Assembly (NCBI GenBank): GCA_036381125.1
Contig: DASVDK010000112.1
Span: 1 to 8,605 of the forward strand
Length of the DNA stretch: 8,605 bases
Reading direction: 5' to 3'
Origin: DASVDK01 sp036381125 [NCBI: Thermodesulfobacteriota bacterium]
GTDB taxonomy: Bacteria > DASVDK01
The notes under the pieces were generated by a model. That model made no database searches. It saw only the letters and a list, made by a program, of their open reading frames with translations, and was not told the DNA's origin. Of this stretch, positions 1 through 8,025 are shown one piece after another (within the stretch, counting starts at the first letter, position 1; every line of letters starts with the position of its first letter). The position numbers and the translations under genes are program-made.

Positions 1-18
1 AGCCGATTTTCGTTTCCC

Positions 19-23
19 AGGAG
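19..23 (+). promoter_or_regulatory. Shine-Dalgarno site of leuS
   Basis: AGGAG lies 5 nt before the leuS ATG. It fixes the start codon. Only 18 bases precede it in the window, so no promoter can be judged. Confidence 0.75.
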
Positions 24-28
24 CACGC

Positions 29-2577
<2,549 letters not shown>

Positions 2578-2581
<4 letters not shown>

Positions 2582-3102
2582 GGGCGGCGCGGCTTCGCGG
2601 ACTCGTCGCCTCGACAGCGCTCGCCGTGGCCCTCGCCGGCTGCGGCTACACGTTCCAGGGGGCGCAGAAGGCGCTGCCGGGAGGCGCGACGACGATCGCG
2701 ATCCCGATCCTCGCCAACCCCACGCTCGAGCCGGAGCTGGCGTCGATCCTCACGGCCTCCATCCGCGACCAGTTCGCGCGCACGCAGGCGATCCGCCTGG
2801 TGCGGACCGAGGCCGCGGAGGCGATCCTCCGCGGCCGGGTCGTCGGCTTCTCGGTCGACACGGTCGCCTTCGACGCGCAGGGGCTCGCCCTCGAGTACCG
2901 GGCCACGCTGACGCTGAGCCTCACCCTCACCGACCCCGACGGGGCCCGCATCTTCTGGGCCGACCCCGCCGTACGGGGCACCGATACCTACCGGGCGGCC
3001 AGCGACCCGCTCGTCACCGAGGCGAACCGGCGAGAGGCGGTGCGTCGGATCGCGGCCGACATCGGGCGATCGGTCAGGGATCGGGTGCTCGCCGGCTTCT
3101 GA
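2578..3102 (+). CDS. lptE: LPS-assembly lipoprotein LptE
   Basis: Outer-membrane lipoprotein that in characterised systems plugs the LptD barrel and helps insert lipopolysaccharide into the outer leaflet. The product is 174 aa from a GTG start. The first residues are MRAARLRGL, then a short hydrophobic stretch and the lipobox LAGC with the acylated cysteine at residue 22, so a signal peptidase II lipoprotein signal is clear. The mature part starts CGYTFQG and contains [17 protein letters not shown], a central beta-rich segment ([15 protein letters not shown]) and [17 protein letters not shown] near the C-terminus, all typical of the LptE family in deltaproteobacterial-type genomes. The GTG was chosen because it puts the signal peptide at the exact N-terminus and overlaps the leuS TGA as GTGA, a classic coupling arrangement. 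No independent Shine-Dalgarno is evident. The frame stays open far upstream through leuS, but that part is a shadow. Confidence 0.88.
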
Positions 3103-3202
3103 GCGGCGCCTCGCCCCACTCGAAGGCGACCAGGGCCGCGTCGTCCGGCAGCGAGATCGGCGCGCGGCGCGCGCGGAGCGCGGCGGGGACGGCGGGCCAG
3201 GT
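3074..3202 (-). other. Coding-like minus-strand tract between lptE and holA (possible gene remnant)
   Basis: The 135-bp lptE-holA spacer has no plus-strand gene. On the minus strand, the frame entering after a TAG at 3205-3203 reads protein-like residues including [20 protein letters not shown] before stopping inside the 3' end of lptE. Counted over the first 34 codons, third positions are all G or C, first positions about 82% and second positions about 65%, the usual order for real high-GC coding sequence. It has no start codon context and is bounded by an in-frame stop, so it is not an intact gene. It may be the decayed 3' end of a lost gene or a chance effect of extreme GC content. I do not recognise a family. 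Confidence 0.2.
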
Positions 3203-3237
3203 CTACCACACCGGGCGGGGGTCGAGCGGGAAGGCGA

Positions 3238-4275
3238 ATGGGCGGAACGAGCGTCGTCGAGTTCGAGCGGGCCCTCGGCAAGGGGGTCGTGCCGGCCGTG
3301 GTGCTGTTCGTCGGCGAGGAGGCGCGCCTCGTCGACCGCGGGCTCGCGCGCCTGAGGGAGGCCGTCGTGCCGGCCGCGCAGCGCGACTTCAACGAGGATC
3401 GCCTGCGCGCGGACGACCTCGACGCGCCGCGCCTCGAGGACAGCCTCCGCACGCTCCCCGTCCTCGGCGGGCGGCGCCTGGTGATCGTGCGCGACGCCCA
3501 CCGGCTGGAGGACCGGGGGGCGAGGTGCGAGGCGATGCAGGCAGCCCTCGTCGCCTACGTCGAGGCGCCGGTCGAGACCACGGTGCTCGCCCTGGCCGCC
3601 GAGAAGGTCGACCGTCGGCTCAAGGTCTGGAAGGCGGTCGAGAAGGTGGGGGTCGTCGTCGACTGCGGCCCACCCGACGAGGCGACGCTTCCGGCCCGCC
3701 TCGAGGCGGAGGCGGCGGCCGCGGGCGTCCGGTTCGAGCCTGGCGCGGCAAGGTTCCTGGTGGAGCTGGCCGGACACGACCTGGGCGTCCTCGAGGGCGA
3801 GGTCGCCAAGCTCGCCGCCTTCGTGGGCGAGGGAGGCCGCATCACCGCCGAGTCGGTGCGCCAGATGCTCGAGAGCCGCCGAGCGGGCGAGACCTCGGTC
3901 TTCGAGTGGGTGGACGCGGTGGCCGCCCGGCGCACGGACGACGCGCTCACCGGCCTCGCGCGGCTCCTCGACGCCGGGGAGGAGCCGCTGCGCCTCCTCG
4001 CGCTCCTCGCGCGACAGGTGCGCCTCGTCCTCGCGACGCGATCGATGCTCGCACGGGGCGCGAGCACGCAGGAGGTTGCCGAGCGGGTCGTGCCGCGGGC
4101 GCGCTTCCTCGCCCGCAAGCTGGTCGACCAGGCGCGGCAGCACCGCGACCGCGACCTCTTCGAGATGCACGACGCGCTCGTGGAGGCCGACCTGGCCCTC
4201 AAGTCGAGCCCGGCCTCTCAGCGCTTCGTGATGGAGCGGCTGGTCCTGGCGCTCTGCAGGCCGCGAACGCCCTGA
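3238..4275 (+). CDS. holA: DNA polymerase III delta subunit (clamp loader)
   Basis: The delta subunit is the wrench of the clamp-loader complex: it opens the beta sliding clamp so it can be placed on primed DNA. The 345-aa length matches the family (about 340). Visible family features are the N-terminal VLFVGEEARLVDRGL segment, DFNEDRLRADDL, the LRTLPVLGGRRLVIVRDAHRL stretch (a degenerate AAA+ region lacking a functional Walker A), FEWVDAVAARRTDDAL in the middle, GEEPLRLLALLARQVR and the C-terminal collar segment with EADLALKSSPASQRFVMERLVL. The ATG at 3238 has a GGGAAGG purine run at 3228-3234, close (3 nt) but plausible as a Shine-Dalgarno. It follows lptE on the same strand after 135 bp and may be co-transcribed with leuS-lptE. 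Its stop faces the convergent rpsT gene 174 bp away. Confidence 0.93.
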   Translation: MGGTSVVEFERALGKGVVPAVVLFVGEEARLVDRGLARLREAVVPAAQRDFNEDRLRADDLDAPRLEDSLRTLPVLGGRRLVIVRDAHRLEDRGARCEAMQAALVAYVEAPVETTVLALAAEKVDRRLKVWKAVEKVGVVVDCGPPDEATLPARLEAEAAAAGVRFEPGAARFLVELAGHDLGVLEGEVAKLAAFVGEGGRITAESVRQMLESRRAGETSVFEWVDAVAARRTDDALTGLARLLDAGEEPLRLLALLARQVRLVLATRSMLARGASTQEVAERVVPRARFLARKLVDQARQHRDRDLFEMHDALVEADLALKSSPASQRFVMERLVLALCRPRTP

Positions 4276-4303
4276 GCACGCCACGCGGCTGGCGACTTCC
4301 AGC

Positions 4304-4340
4304 CGGCGCTCGGGCCTACGGCCCGGGGCCGCTTGCGCGG
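4304..4340. repeat. 37-bp direct repeat, copy 1 (with hairpin)
   Basis: Starts CGGCGCTCGGGCCT and matches 4401-4437 at 36 of 37 positions. It contains the hairpin CGGGCC-TAC-GGCCCG (stems 4311-4316 and 4320-4325). The single difference from copy 2 (A versus G at 4318) lies in the loop, so the stem is kept. It sits 28 bp after the holA stop and may act in holA transcription termination, although no T-run follows. Confidence 0.8.
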
Positions 4341-4361
4341 GACGTGGAGCGGGGACTGGAT

Positions 4362-4383
4362 CGGCTCCTGTCGTCGGGAGCCG
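4362..4383. repeat. GC-rich hairpin between the two direct repeats
   Basis: Perfect inverted repeat CGGCTCC / GGAGCCG with an 8-nt loop, placed between the two copies of the 37-bp repeat in the convergent holA-rpsT spacer. Likely an RNA hairpin for either direction of transcription; no U-tract. Confidence 0.5.
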
Positions 4384-4400
4384 CCCATGGACCGGTGTCG

Positions 4401-4437
4401 CGGCGCTCGGGCCTGCGGCCCGGGGCCGCTTGCGCGG
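4401..4437. repeat. 37-bp direct repeat, copy 2 (with two hairpins)
   Basis: Second copy of the repeat, starting 97 bp after copy 1. It has the hairpin CGGGCC-TGC-GGCCCG (4408-4413 with 4417-4422). A second stem, GGGCCGC-TTGC-GCGGCCC (4423-4429 with 4434-4440), runs three bases past the repeat; in copy 1 this second stem is only four base pairs. The second hairpin ends 9 bp from the rpsT stop, an expected spot for rpsT termination on the minus strand. Confidence 0.8.
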
Positions 4438-4440
4438 CCC
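4423..4440 (-). terminator. Candidate hairpin terminator of rpsT
   Basis: A seven-base-pair perfect GC stem with a 4-nt loop starts 9 nt beyond the rpsT stop on the minus strand. There is no T-run, so it is not a canonical intrinsic terminator; it may stop or stabilise the transcript end in a GC-rich genome. Confidence 0.35.
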
Positions 4441-4449
4441 GCGTCTACG

Positions 4450-4722
4450 CTACTTGCCTGCGGTCGCCTTGTGGGCGGCCTTCATGAGCCGGGAGATCTT
4501 CCTGGAGGCGGTCCGCTTGTGCAGGACGCCCTTCGAGGCGGCCTTGTCGAGGGCGGGCACGGCCGAGGCGAGCGCGGCCGCCACCGCGGCGGGGTCGTTC
4601 GAGCCGAGCGCGACCCGCACCTTCTTGACCTCGGTCCTCACGCGCGACTTGACGCTGACGTTGCGGGCCCGGCGGCGCAGGCTCTGGCGGTGCCGCTTGA
4701 GGGCCGACTTGTGGTTGGCCAC
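4450..4722 (-). CDS. rpsT: 30S ribosomal protein S20
   Basis: Small basic primary-binding protein of the 30S subunit that contacts 16S rRNA. The 90-aa length and sequence are typical: it begins MANHKSALKRHRQSLRRRARN, has an alanine-rich central segment (PAAVAAALASAVPALDKAA) and ends with KGVLHKRTASRKISRLMKAAHKA, the most conserved part of S20. The start is GTG at 4722-4720, preceded on the minus strand by a strong GGGAGGAG Shine-Dalgarno at 4735-4728 with 5-nt spacing. In several lineages rpsT lies next to holA or dnaA; here it is convergent with holA. A promoter about 60 nt upstream would give a leader long enough for S20 autoregulation, as known in E. coli, but no specific structure was identified. 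Confidence 0.96.
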   Translation of the reverse strand: MANHKSALKRHRQSLRRRARNVSVKSRVRTEVKKVRVALGSNDPAAVAAALASAVPALDKAASKGVLHKRTASRKISRLMKAAHKATAGK

Positions 4723-4727
4723 GGATG

Positions 4728-4735
4728 CTCCTCCC
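4728..4735 (-). promoter_or_regulatory. Strong Shine-Dalgarno site of rpsT
   Basis: GGGAGGAG on the minus strand, 5 nt before the GTG start. It is the best ribosome-binding site in the window and decides the non-ATG start of rpsT. Confidence 0.8.
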
Positions 4736-4791
4736 GATGCGGGCGCGGGGCCGACGAACGGGGCCGCCGACGCTGAAGACGTAACCGCAAA

Positions 4792-4820
4792 CTACTATCA
4801 ACCGACCCGGTGGGTGTCAA
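4792..4820 (-). promoter_or_regulatory. Candidate rpsT promoter
   Basis: On the minus strand a perfect -35 hexamer TTGACA (4820-4815) is followed after 17 nt by TAGTAG (4797-4792). An alternative -10, GATAGT at 4799-4794, leaves a 15-nt spacer. The area is unusually AT-rich for this window. Transcription would begin near 4785, giving a leader of about 60 nt before the rpsT GTG. Confidence 0.5.
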
Positions 4821-4992
4821 GCCGAGGCAGGCCCGGCATGCAGCGGGCCGCGAGAGGGCCTCCCGCGAGAGACGCAGAAGCCGCGGCCAGCGCGCCTCCC
4901 GCTCGCCTGCGGGCCTCGATTGCGGCCTCCCACGAGGCCGGGGTGCACGGAAGCCGCACCAGGACCGGCGGGAGCCGTCGCCGGTCCCGCCG

Positions 4993-5033
4993 TCAAGATA
5001 AACACGGGGGCTTGCACGGAAGGGCAACCCCCC
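4993..5033 (-). terminator. Candidate intrinsic terminator of mazG
   Basis: Read on the minus strand, an imperfect hairpin (G5 and TTGC arms pairing with GCAA and C5 at 5033-5006, one mismatch, 8-nt loop) is followed by the T-rich tail GTGTTTATCTTG. This is the only hairpin in the spacer followed by a T-rich stretch. It would give mazG a 3' UTR of roughly 190-220 nt that includes the DnaA-box-like motifs. Confidence 0.35.
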
Positions 5034-5175
5034 GGTCGGCGCCGCGTCCAGGCCCGGTTCGAGGGCAGCGGGCGAGCGTCAGCTCGCCAACCCCGCGATT
5101 CCTCTGCTGTTTCGCTGGCTGCACAAATTTCGGGCAGAGCGCGCAAAGCCGTAGAGATCCGAGCCGTTCGTTTCA

Positions 5176-5222
5176 CCGTCCACACGGTTGTCCACAGGGT
5201 GTCCACAGGCGTCGTGGACATC
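5176..5222. promoter_or_regulatory. Cluster of DnaA-box-like motifs
   Basis: Three plus-strand nonamers ending in GTCCACA lie in tandem: CCGTCCACA (5176-5184), TTGTCCACA (5188-5196) and GTGTCCACA (5199-5207). Start-to-start spacings are 12 and 11 bp, about one helical turn, so they face the same side of the DNA. A weaker inverted copy (ATGTCCACG on the minus strand, about 5213-5221) follows. TTGTCCACA is the preferred DnaA box in high-GC actinobacteria and one base from the E. coli TTATCCACA. dnaA itself is not in the window, so function (origin, titration site or chance) is unproven. Confidence 0.45.
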
Positions 5223-5223
5223 C

Positions 5224-6117
5224 TCACCGCTCGTCGGCGGCGACGGCGCGCTTGGCCGCCTCCCAGCGACGGTCGAGGTCGTCGGCGTCGGACTCGCCGA
5301 TCGTTCGACCCTCGGCCGCGAGCCCGGCCTCCATCCGACGGAAGCGGTCGGTGAAGCGCGCGGTCGCCGCACGCAGGGCCTCTTCGGCCGGCACGCCGAC
5401 GAAGCGGCCGACGTTCACGAGGGCGAAGAGGAGGTCGCCAAGCTCCTCGGCGATCCGCTCGCGCCGGCCCTCGGCCATCGCCTCGGCGAGCTCGGCCCGC
5501 TCCTCGTCCACCTTCGCGAGGACGCCGGCCACGTCGGGCCAGTCGAAGCCGACCCGCGCCGCCTTGTCGGAGACGCGCTGCGCGAGGAGGAGCGCCGGCA
5601 GGTGGCGGGGCACGCCGTCGAGGGCCGAGGCGCGCCCGCCCGCCGCCTTCGCCTGGCGCTCGGCGAGCTTGATCTGCTCCCAGTTGGCGAGGGCGTCGGT
5701 CGGCGAGTCGACGTGGCGGTCGCCGAAGACGTGCGGGTGGCGGCGCACGAGCTTGTCCACGATCCCGCCGATCACCTCGCCGATCGTGAACCAGCCGCGC
5801 TGCGTCGCGATCTCGGCCTGGAAGACGACCTGCAGGAGGAGGTCGCCCAGCTCCTCGCGCAGGTGGGCAAGCGCCTCGGCGCGCGCGGGCGCGCCGCCGG
5901 CCGCCGCCGGGCCGAGGTCGTCGAGCGCCTCGAGCACCTCGTACGCCTCCTCCACGATGTACGGCTTGAGCGAGGCCGGGGTCTGCTCGCGGTCCCAGGG
6001 GCAGCCGCCCTCGCCGCGCAGGCGAGCCATCACCGTCACCAGGTCGCCGAACCGGTCCGCGCCTCGCCCTTCGGCCGGGCCGCGGTCGAGACCTCTCGCG
6101 TCGTCGTGCGTCGTCAT
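5224..6117 (-). CDS. mazG: Nucleoside triphosphate pyrophosphohydrolase MazG
   Basis: Cytoplasmic house-cleaning enzyme that hydrolyses (d)NTPs, including non-canonical ones, to NMP and pyrophosphate. The 297-aa product has the duplicated all-alpha MazG fold. Domain 1 has GGCPWDREQTPASLKPY at 37-53, the metal-binding EExxE at 56-60 and EELGD at 88-92. RRHPHVFGD is at 125-133. Domain 2 has DKAARVGFDWPD, EExxE at 205-209 and EELGD at 224-228. All metal-ligand acidic residues of both domains are present, so both may bind metal. The ATG at 6117 was chosen because an extended -10 element ends 8 nt before it, suggesting a leaderless mRNA. A GTG at 6135 would add six residues and has a weak AAGG upstream, but it overlaps that -10. 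The first about 22 residues are poorly conserved. Divergent from the GH57 gene; same strand as rpsT but 500 bp away. Confidence 0.95.
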   Translation of the reverse strand: MTTHDDARGLDRGPAEGRGADRFGDLVTVMARLRGEGGCPWDREQTPASLKPYIVEEAYEVLEALDDLGPAAAGGAPARAEALAHLREELGDLLLQVVFQAEIATQRGWFTIGEVIGGIVDKLVRRHPHVFGDRHVDSPTDALANWEQIKLAERQAKAAGGRASALDGVPRHLPALLLAQRVSDKAARVGFDWPDVAGVLAKVDEERAELAEAMAEGRRERIAEELGDLLFALVNVGRFVGVPAEEALRAATARFTDRFRRMEAGLAAEGRTIGESDADDLDRRWEAAKRAVAADER

Positions 6118-6125
6118 GGCCGGCG

Positions 6126-6134
6126 AGGGTACCA
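6126..6134 (-). promoter_or_regulatory. Extended -10 element of mazG (predicted leaderless)
   Basis: On the minus strand TGGTACCCT (TGn plus TACCCT) ends 8 nt before the mazG ATG at 6117. No Shine-Dalgarno lies between. No good -35 is present; the slot at 17-bp spacing (6149-6154) is the same hexamer used as -35 by the divergent gene. Confidence 0.45.
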
Positions 6135-6148
6135 CGCGTCGCCTTGCC

Positions 6149-6178
6149 TTGCGCGGCCGGCACGCGGGGTGCTAGCGT
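6149..6178 (+). promoter_or_regulatory. Promoter of the GH57 gene (extended -10, predicted leaderless)
   Basis: TTGCGC (6149-6154), 18-nt spacer, then TGC plus TAGCGT (6170-6178), an extended -10 of the TGnTAnnnT type. It ends 10 nt before the ATG at 6189, so the transcript start is expected at about 6184-6187, leaving only a few leader bases. No Shine-Dalgarno is present. Confidence 0.5.
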
Positions 6179-6188
6179 CGTCCAGACC

Positions 6189-7949
6189 ATGGCGAAACTC
6201 GGCGCGCTGGCCTTCGTCCTCCACTCGCACCTCCCGTACGTCATCGCCCACGGCCGCTGGCCGCACGGGACCGACTGGCTCAACGAGGCTGCGGCGGAGA
6301 CCTACCTCCCCCTCGTCCGGATGCTCGACCGGCTGCTCGACGGGGGACGCAGGCCGCGGCTCACGATCGACCTCTCGCCGGTCCTCGTCGAGATGCTCGC
6401 CGACGACAGCTTCAAGGCGGAGTTCGTCGACTACCTGTCGCAGAAGATCGAGGCTGCGAGGAGCGACCAGGCGGAGTTCGGGCGCCTCGGGGACGCGCGG
6501 ATGCAGCGCCTGGCCGCCGACTGGGAGGCGTGGTACGTCGCGGCGCGCTCGGCGTTCACCGACACCTACGGTCGGGACCTCCCGGGCGCGTTTCGCCGCC
6601 TCGAGGAGCGCGGCGCCGTCGAGATCATCACCTGCGGCGCGACGCACGGGTACTTCCCGCTCCTGTCCCGCGACACGAGCATCCAGGCCCAGGTGAAGCA
6701 GGCGGTGGCGGCCCACCGGCGCCACTTCGGCCGGTCGCCGAAGGGGATCTGGCTGCCGGAGTGCGCCTACCGGCCGAGCTACCGGTGGCAGAGCCCGCTG
6801 CCCGGCGATCCCGACGAGCCGCGCGAGCGCAAGGGGGTCGAGGAGTTCCTCTCGGAGAACGGGATCGAGTACTTCATCGTCGACGCGCACCTCCTCAAGG
6901 GGGGGCGCGCGATCGGCGTCTACGTGGACAGGTTCGAGCTGCTCGAGCGTCTCTGGAGCCGCTACGTCGCCGAGCGGGGCGAGCCGGCGAAGCCGGAGAC
7001 CCCGCGGAGCCCCTACGAGCTCTATTACGTCGCCTCCCGCCGCGTCGGCGCGCCGGTGGCCATCTTCACCCGCGACCCGCAGACCGCGCTCCAGGTCTGG
7101 AGCGGCCAGCACGGCTACCCGGGGGACGGCCGGTACCTCGACTTCCACAAGAAGCGCTTCCCGGGCGGTCTGCGCTACTGGCGGGTGACCGATTCCCAGG
7201 CCGACCTCGCCGACAAGCAGCCGTACGAGCCCGAGGCGGCGAGGAGCCGCATCGGCCCGCAGGCGGACCACTTCCGCGACCTCGTGAAGTCCACGCTGGC
7301 CGGTCATCACAGGACCGCCGGGCGGCCGGGCATCCTCACGGCGCCGTTCGACGCCGAGCTCTTCGGCCACTGGTGGTTCGAGGGGCCCGCATGGCTCGAG
7401 GCGGTGCTCTGCCGCGTCGAGGACGACGCCGACCTGGAGCTGACGACCTGCGGCGCGTACCTCGAGGCGCATCGGCCGACCGACGTGATCGCCCTGCCCG
7501 AGGGCTCCTGGGGCGAGGGGGGAGGCCACTTCATCTGGCTCAACCAGGACACCGCGTGGACCTGGAAGCACGTCTACGCGGCCGAGCGGGAGCTGCCGGC
7601 TCTGCTCCAGGAGGCGACGCCGGCGCGCCTGGCCGCCAGCCCCGCCCTCGAGCGGGTGCTCGAGCAGGCGGCCCGCGAGCTGCTCCTCCTGCAGGCCTCG
7701 GACTGGCAGTTCCTGATCTCGACGGTCGCGGCCAGGGACTACGCCGAGCTGCGGGTCGCCCGACACACCGAGGACTTCCAGCGTCTGGCCGCCATCGCGC
7801 GGCGGCTGCTCGCGGCCGACGGCGGGCAACCTGGCCTCACCCCCGAGGAGGAGGCCGCGCTCTCCGCCATCGAGGCGCGCGATCGGCTCTTCCCAGACCT
7901 GAACCTGGCGTGGTGGCGGCGGGTCGAGTACCCTGCCGGGCAGCCGTAA
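6189..7949 (+). CDS. GH57-family 1,4-alpha-glucan branching enzyme (DUF1957 type)
   Basis: Predicted to make alpha-1,6 branches in glycogen-like glucan by transferring alpha-1,4 chains. The 586-aa product shows the GH57 conserved regions in order: HSHLPY at 12-17; ITCGATHGYFPLL; GIWLPECAYRP with the candidate catalytic nucleophile Glu191; a segment YFIVDAHLL; APFDAELFGHWWFEG with candidate acid/base Asp388; and SWGEGGGHFIWLNQDTAWTW from about 440, followed by an alpha-helical C-terminal domain (ASDWQFLISTVAARDYAE) typical of GH57 branching enzymes such as Thermococcus TK1436 and the Thermus enzyme. Both catalytic residues are present, so it should be active. The closest alternative, 4-alpha-glucanotransferase, fits the C-terminal region less well. 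Start ATG 6189 was chosen because translation MAKLGALAFVLHSHLPY matches the family N-terminus; an upstream TTG at 6144 would include the promoter. No signal peptide, so cytoplasmic. No other glycogen gene is in the window. Confidence 0.88.
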   Translation: MAKLGALAFVLHSHLPYVIAHGRWPHGTDWLNEAAAETYLPLVRMLDRLLDGGRRPRLTIDLSPVLVEMLADDSFKAEFVDYLSQKIEAARSDQAEFGRLGDARMQRLAADWEAWYVAARSAFTDTYGRDLPGAFRRLEERGAVEIITCGATHGYFPLLSRDTSIQAQVKQAVAAHRRHFGRSPKGIWLPECAYRPSYRWQSPLPGDPDEPRERKGVEEFLSENGIEYFIVDAHLLKGGRAIGVYVDRFELLERLWSRYVAERGEPAKPETPRSPYELYYVASRRVGAPVAIFTRDPQTALQVWSGQHGYPGDGRYLDFHKKRFPGGLRYWRVTDSQADLADKQPYEPEAARSRIGPQADHFRDLVKSTLAGHHRTAGRPGILTAPFDAELFGHWWFEGPAWLEAVLCRVEDDADLELTTCGAYLEAHRPTDVIALPEGSWGEGGGHFIWLNQDTAWTWKHVYAAERELPALLQEATPARLAASPALERVLEQAARELLLLQASDWQFLISTVAARDYAELRVARHTEDFQRLAAIARRLLAADGGQPGLTPEEEAALSAIEARDRLFPDLNLAWWRRVEYPAGQP

Positions 7950-7953
7950 GCTC

Positions 7954-7995
7954 CGGGCGCCGGCGCCCGATGGCGCGCCCGGGGGCTCGCCCCGG
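7954..7995 (+). terminator. Hairpin pair after the GH57 gene (candidate terminator)
   Basis: A 16-bp perfect palindrome CGGGCGCCGGCGCCCG (7954-7969) starts 4 nt after the stop codon. It is followed by CCGGGG-GCTCG-CCCCGG (7979-7995). No T-run follows. The pair separates the GH57 gene from the phoH promoter and may terminate or stabilise the GH57 mRNA end. Confidence 0.4.
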
Positions 7996-8011
7996 TTCAG
8001 GCGCAGGGCGC

Positions 8012-8017
8012 TATAAT
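8012..8017 (+). promoter_or_regulatory. Consensus -10 box of phoH (predicted leaderless)
   Basis: A perfect TATAAT, striking in this GC-rich DNA, ends 8 nt before the phoH GTG at 8026. Transcription would start at about 8024-8026, on or next to the start codon. No clear -35 hexamer is at the right spacing and no Shine-Dalgarno is present. Confidence 0.6.
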
Positions 8018-8025
8018 TGCTAACC

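Larger units (their letters stand above)
4723..5223. other. Intergenic region between rpsT and mazG (no gene seen)
   Basis: About 500 bp with no convincing gene; the open frames crossing it give low-complexity Arg/Pro/Ser-rich products. It holds the rpsT leader and promoter, perfect hairpins at 4923-4940 (7-bp stem, loop CCAC), 4962-4987 (9-bp stem, 8-nt loop) and 5071-5088 (7-bp stem, loop GTCA), a possible mazG terminator near 5000-5033, a 10-bp direct repeat TGCACGGAAG at 4944 and 5013, a locally AT-richer stretch around 5101-5180 (about 41% A+T by count) and a DnaA-box-like cluster at 5176-5222. No tRNA could be folded by eye. Confidence 0.6.

Noticed and set aside
4810-5001. 63-codon plus-strand open frame in the rpsT-mazG spacer
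   Set aside because: Arg/Ser-rich with no Shine-Dalgarno, no protein-like pattern, and it overlaps the rpsT promoter and hairpins.
4944-5022. 10-bp direct repeat TGCACGGAAG (two copies, 69 bp apart)
   Set aside because: Too short and only two copies; no regular array, so not CRISPR-like or a convincing operator on its own.
5050-5090. tRNA-like GGTTCGA near a hairpin
   Set aside because: The flanking bases do not make a T-stem and no acceptor, D or anticodon arms could be paired.
6118-6135. GTG start for mazG at 6135
   Set aside because: It overlaps the extended -10 element and adds only six non-conserved residues. A weak AAGG upstream means it cannot be fully excluded.
4430-6175. 581-codon plus-strand open frame over rpsT, the spacer and mazG
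   Set aside because: Antisense to two well-supported genes and with low-complexity Arg/Ser/Ala composition; no motif recognised.
6144-6188. TTG start 15 codons upstream of the GH57 ATG
   Set aside because: The extension covers the promoter elements, has no Shine-Dalgarno and adds residues not found at the family N-terminus.
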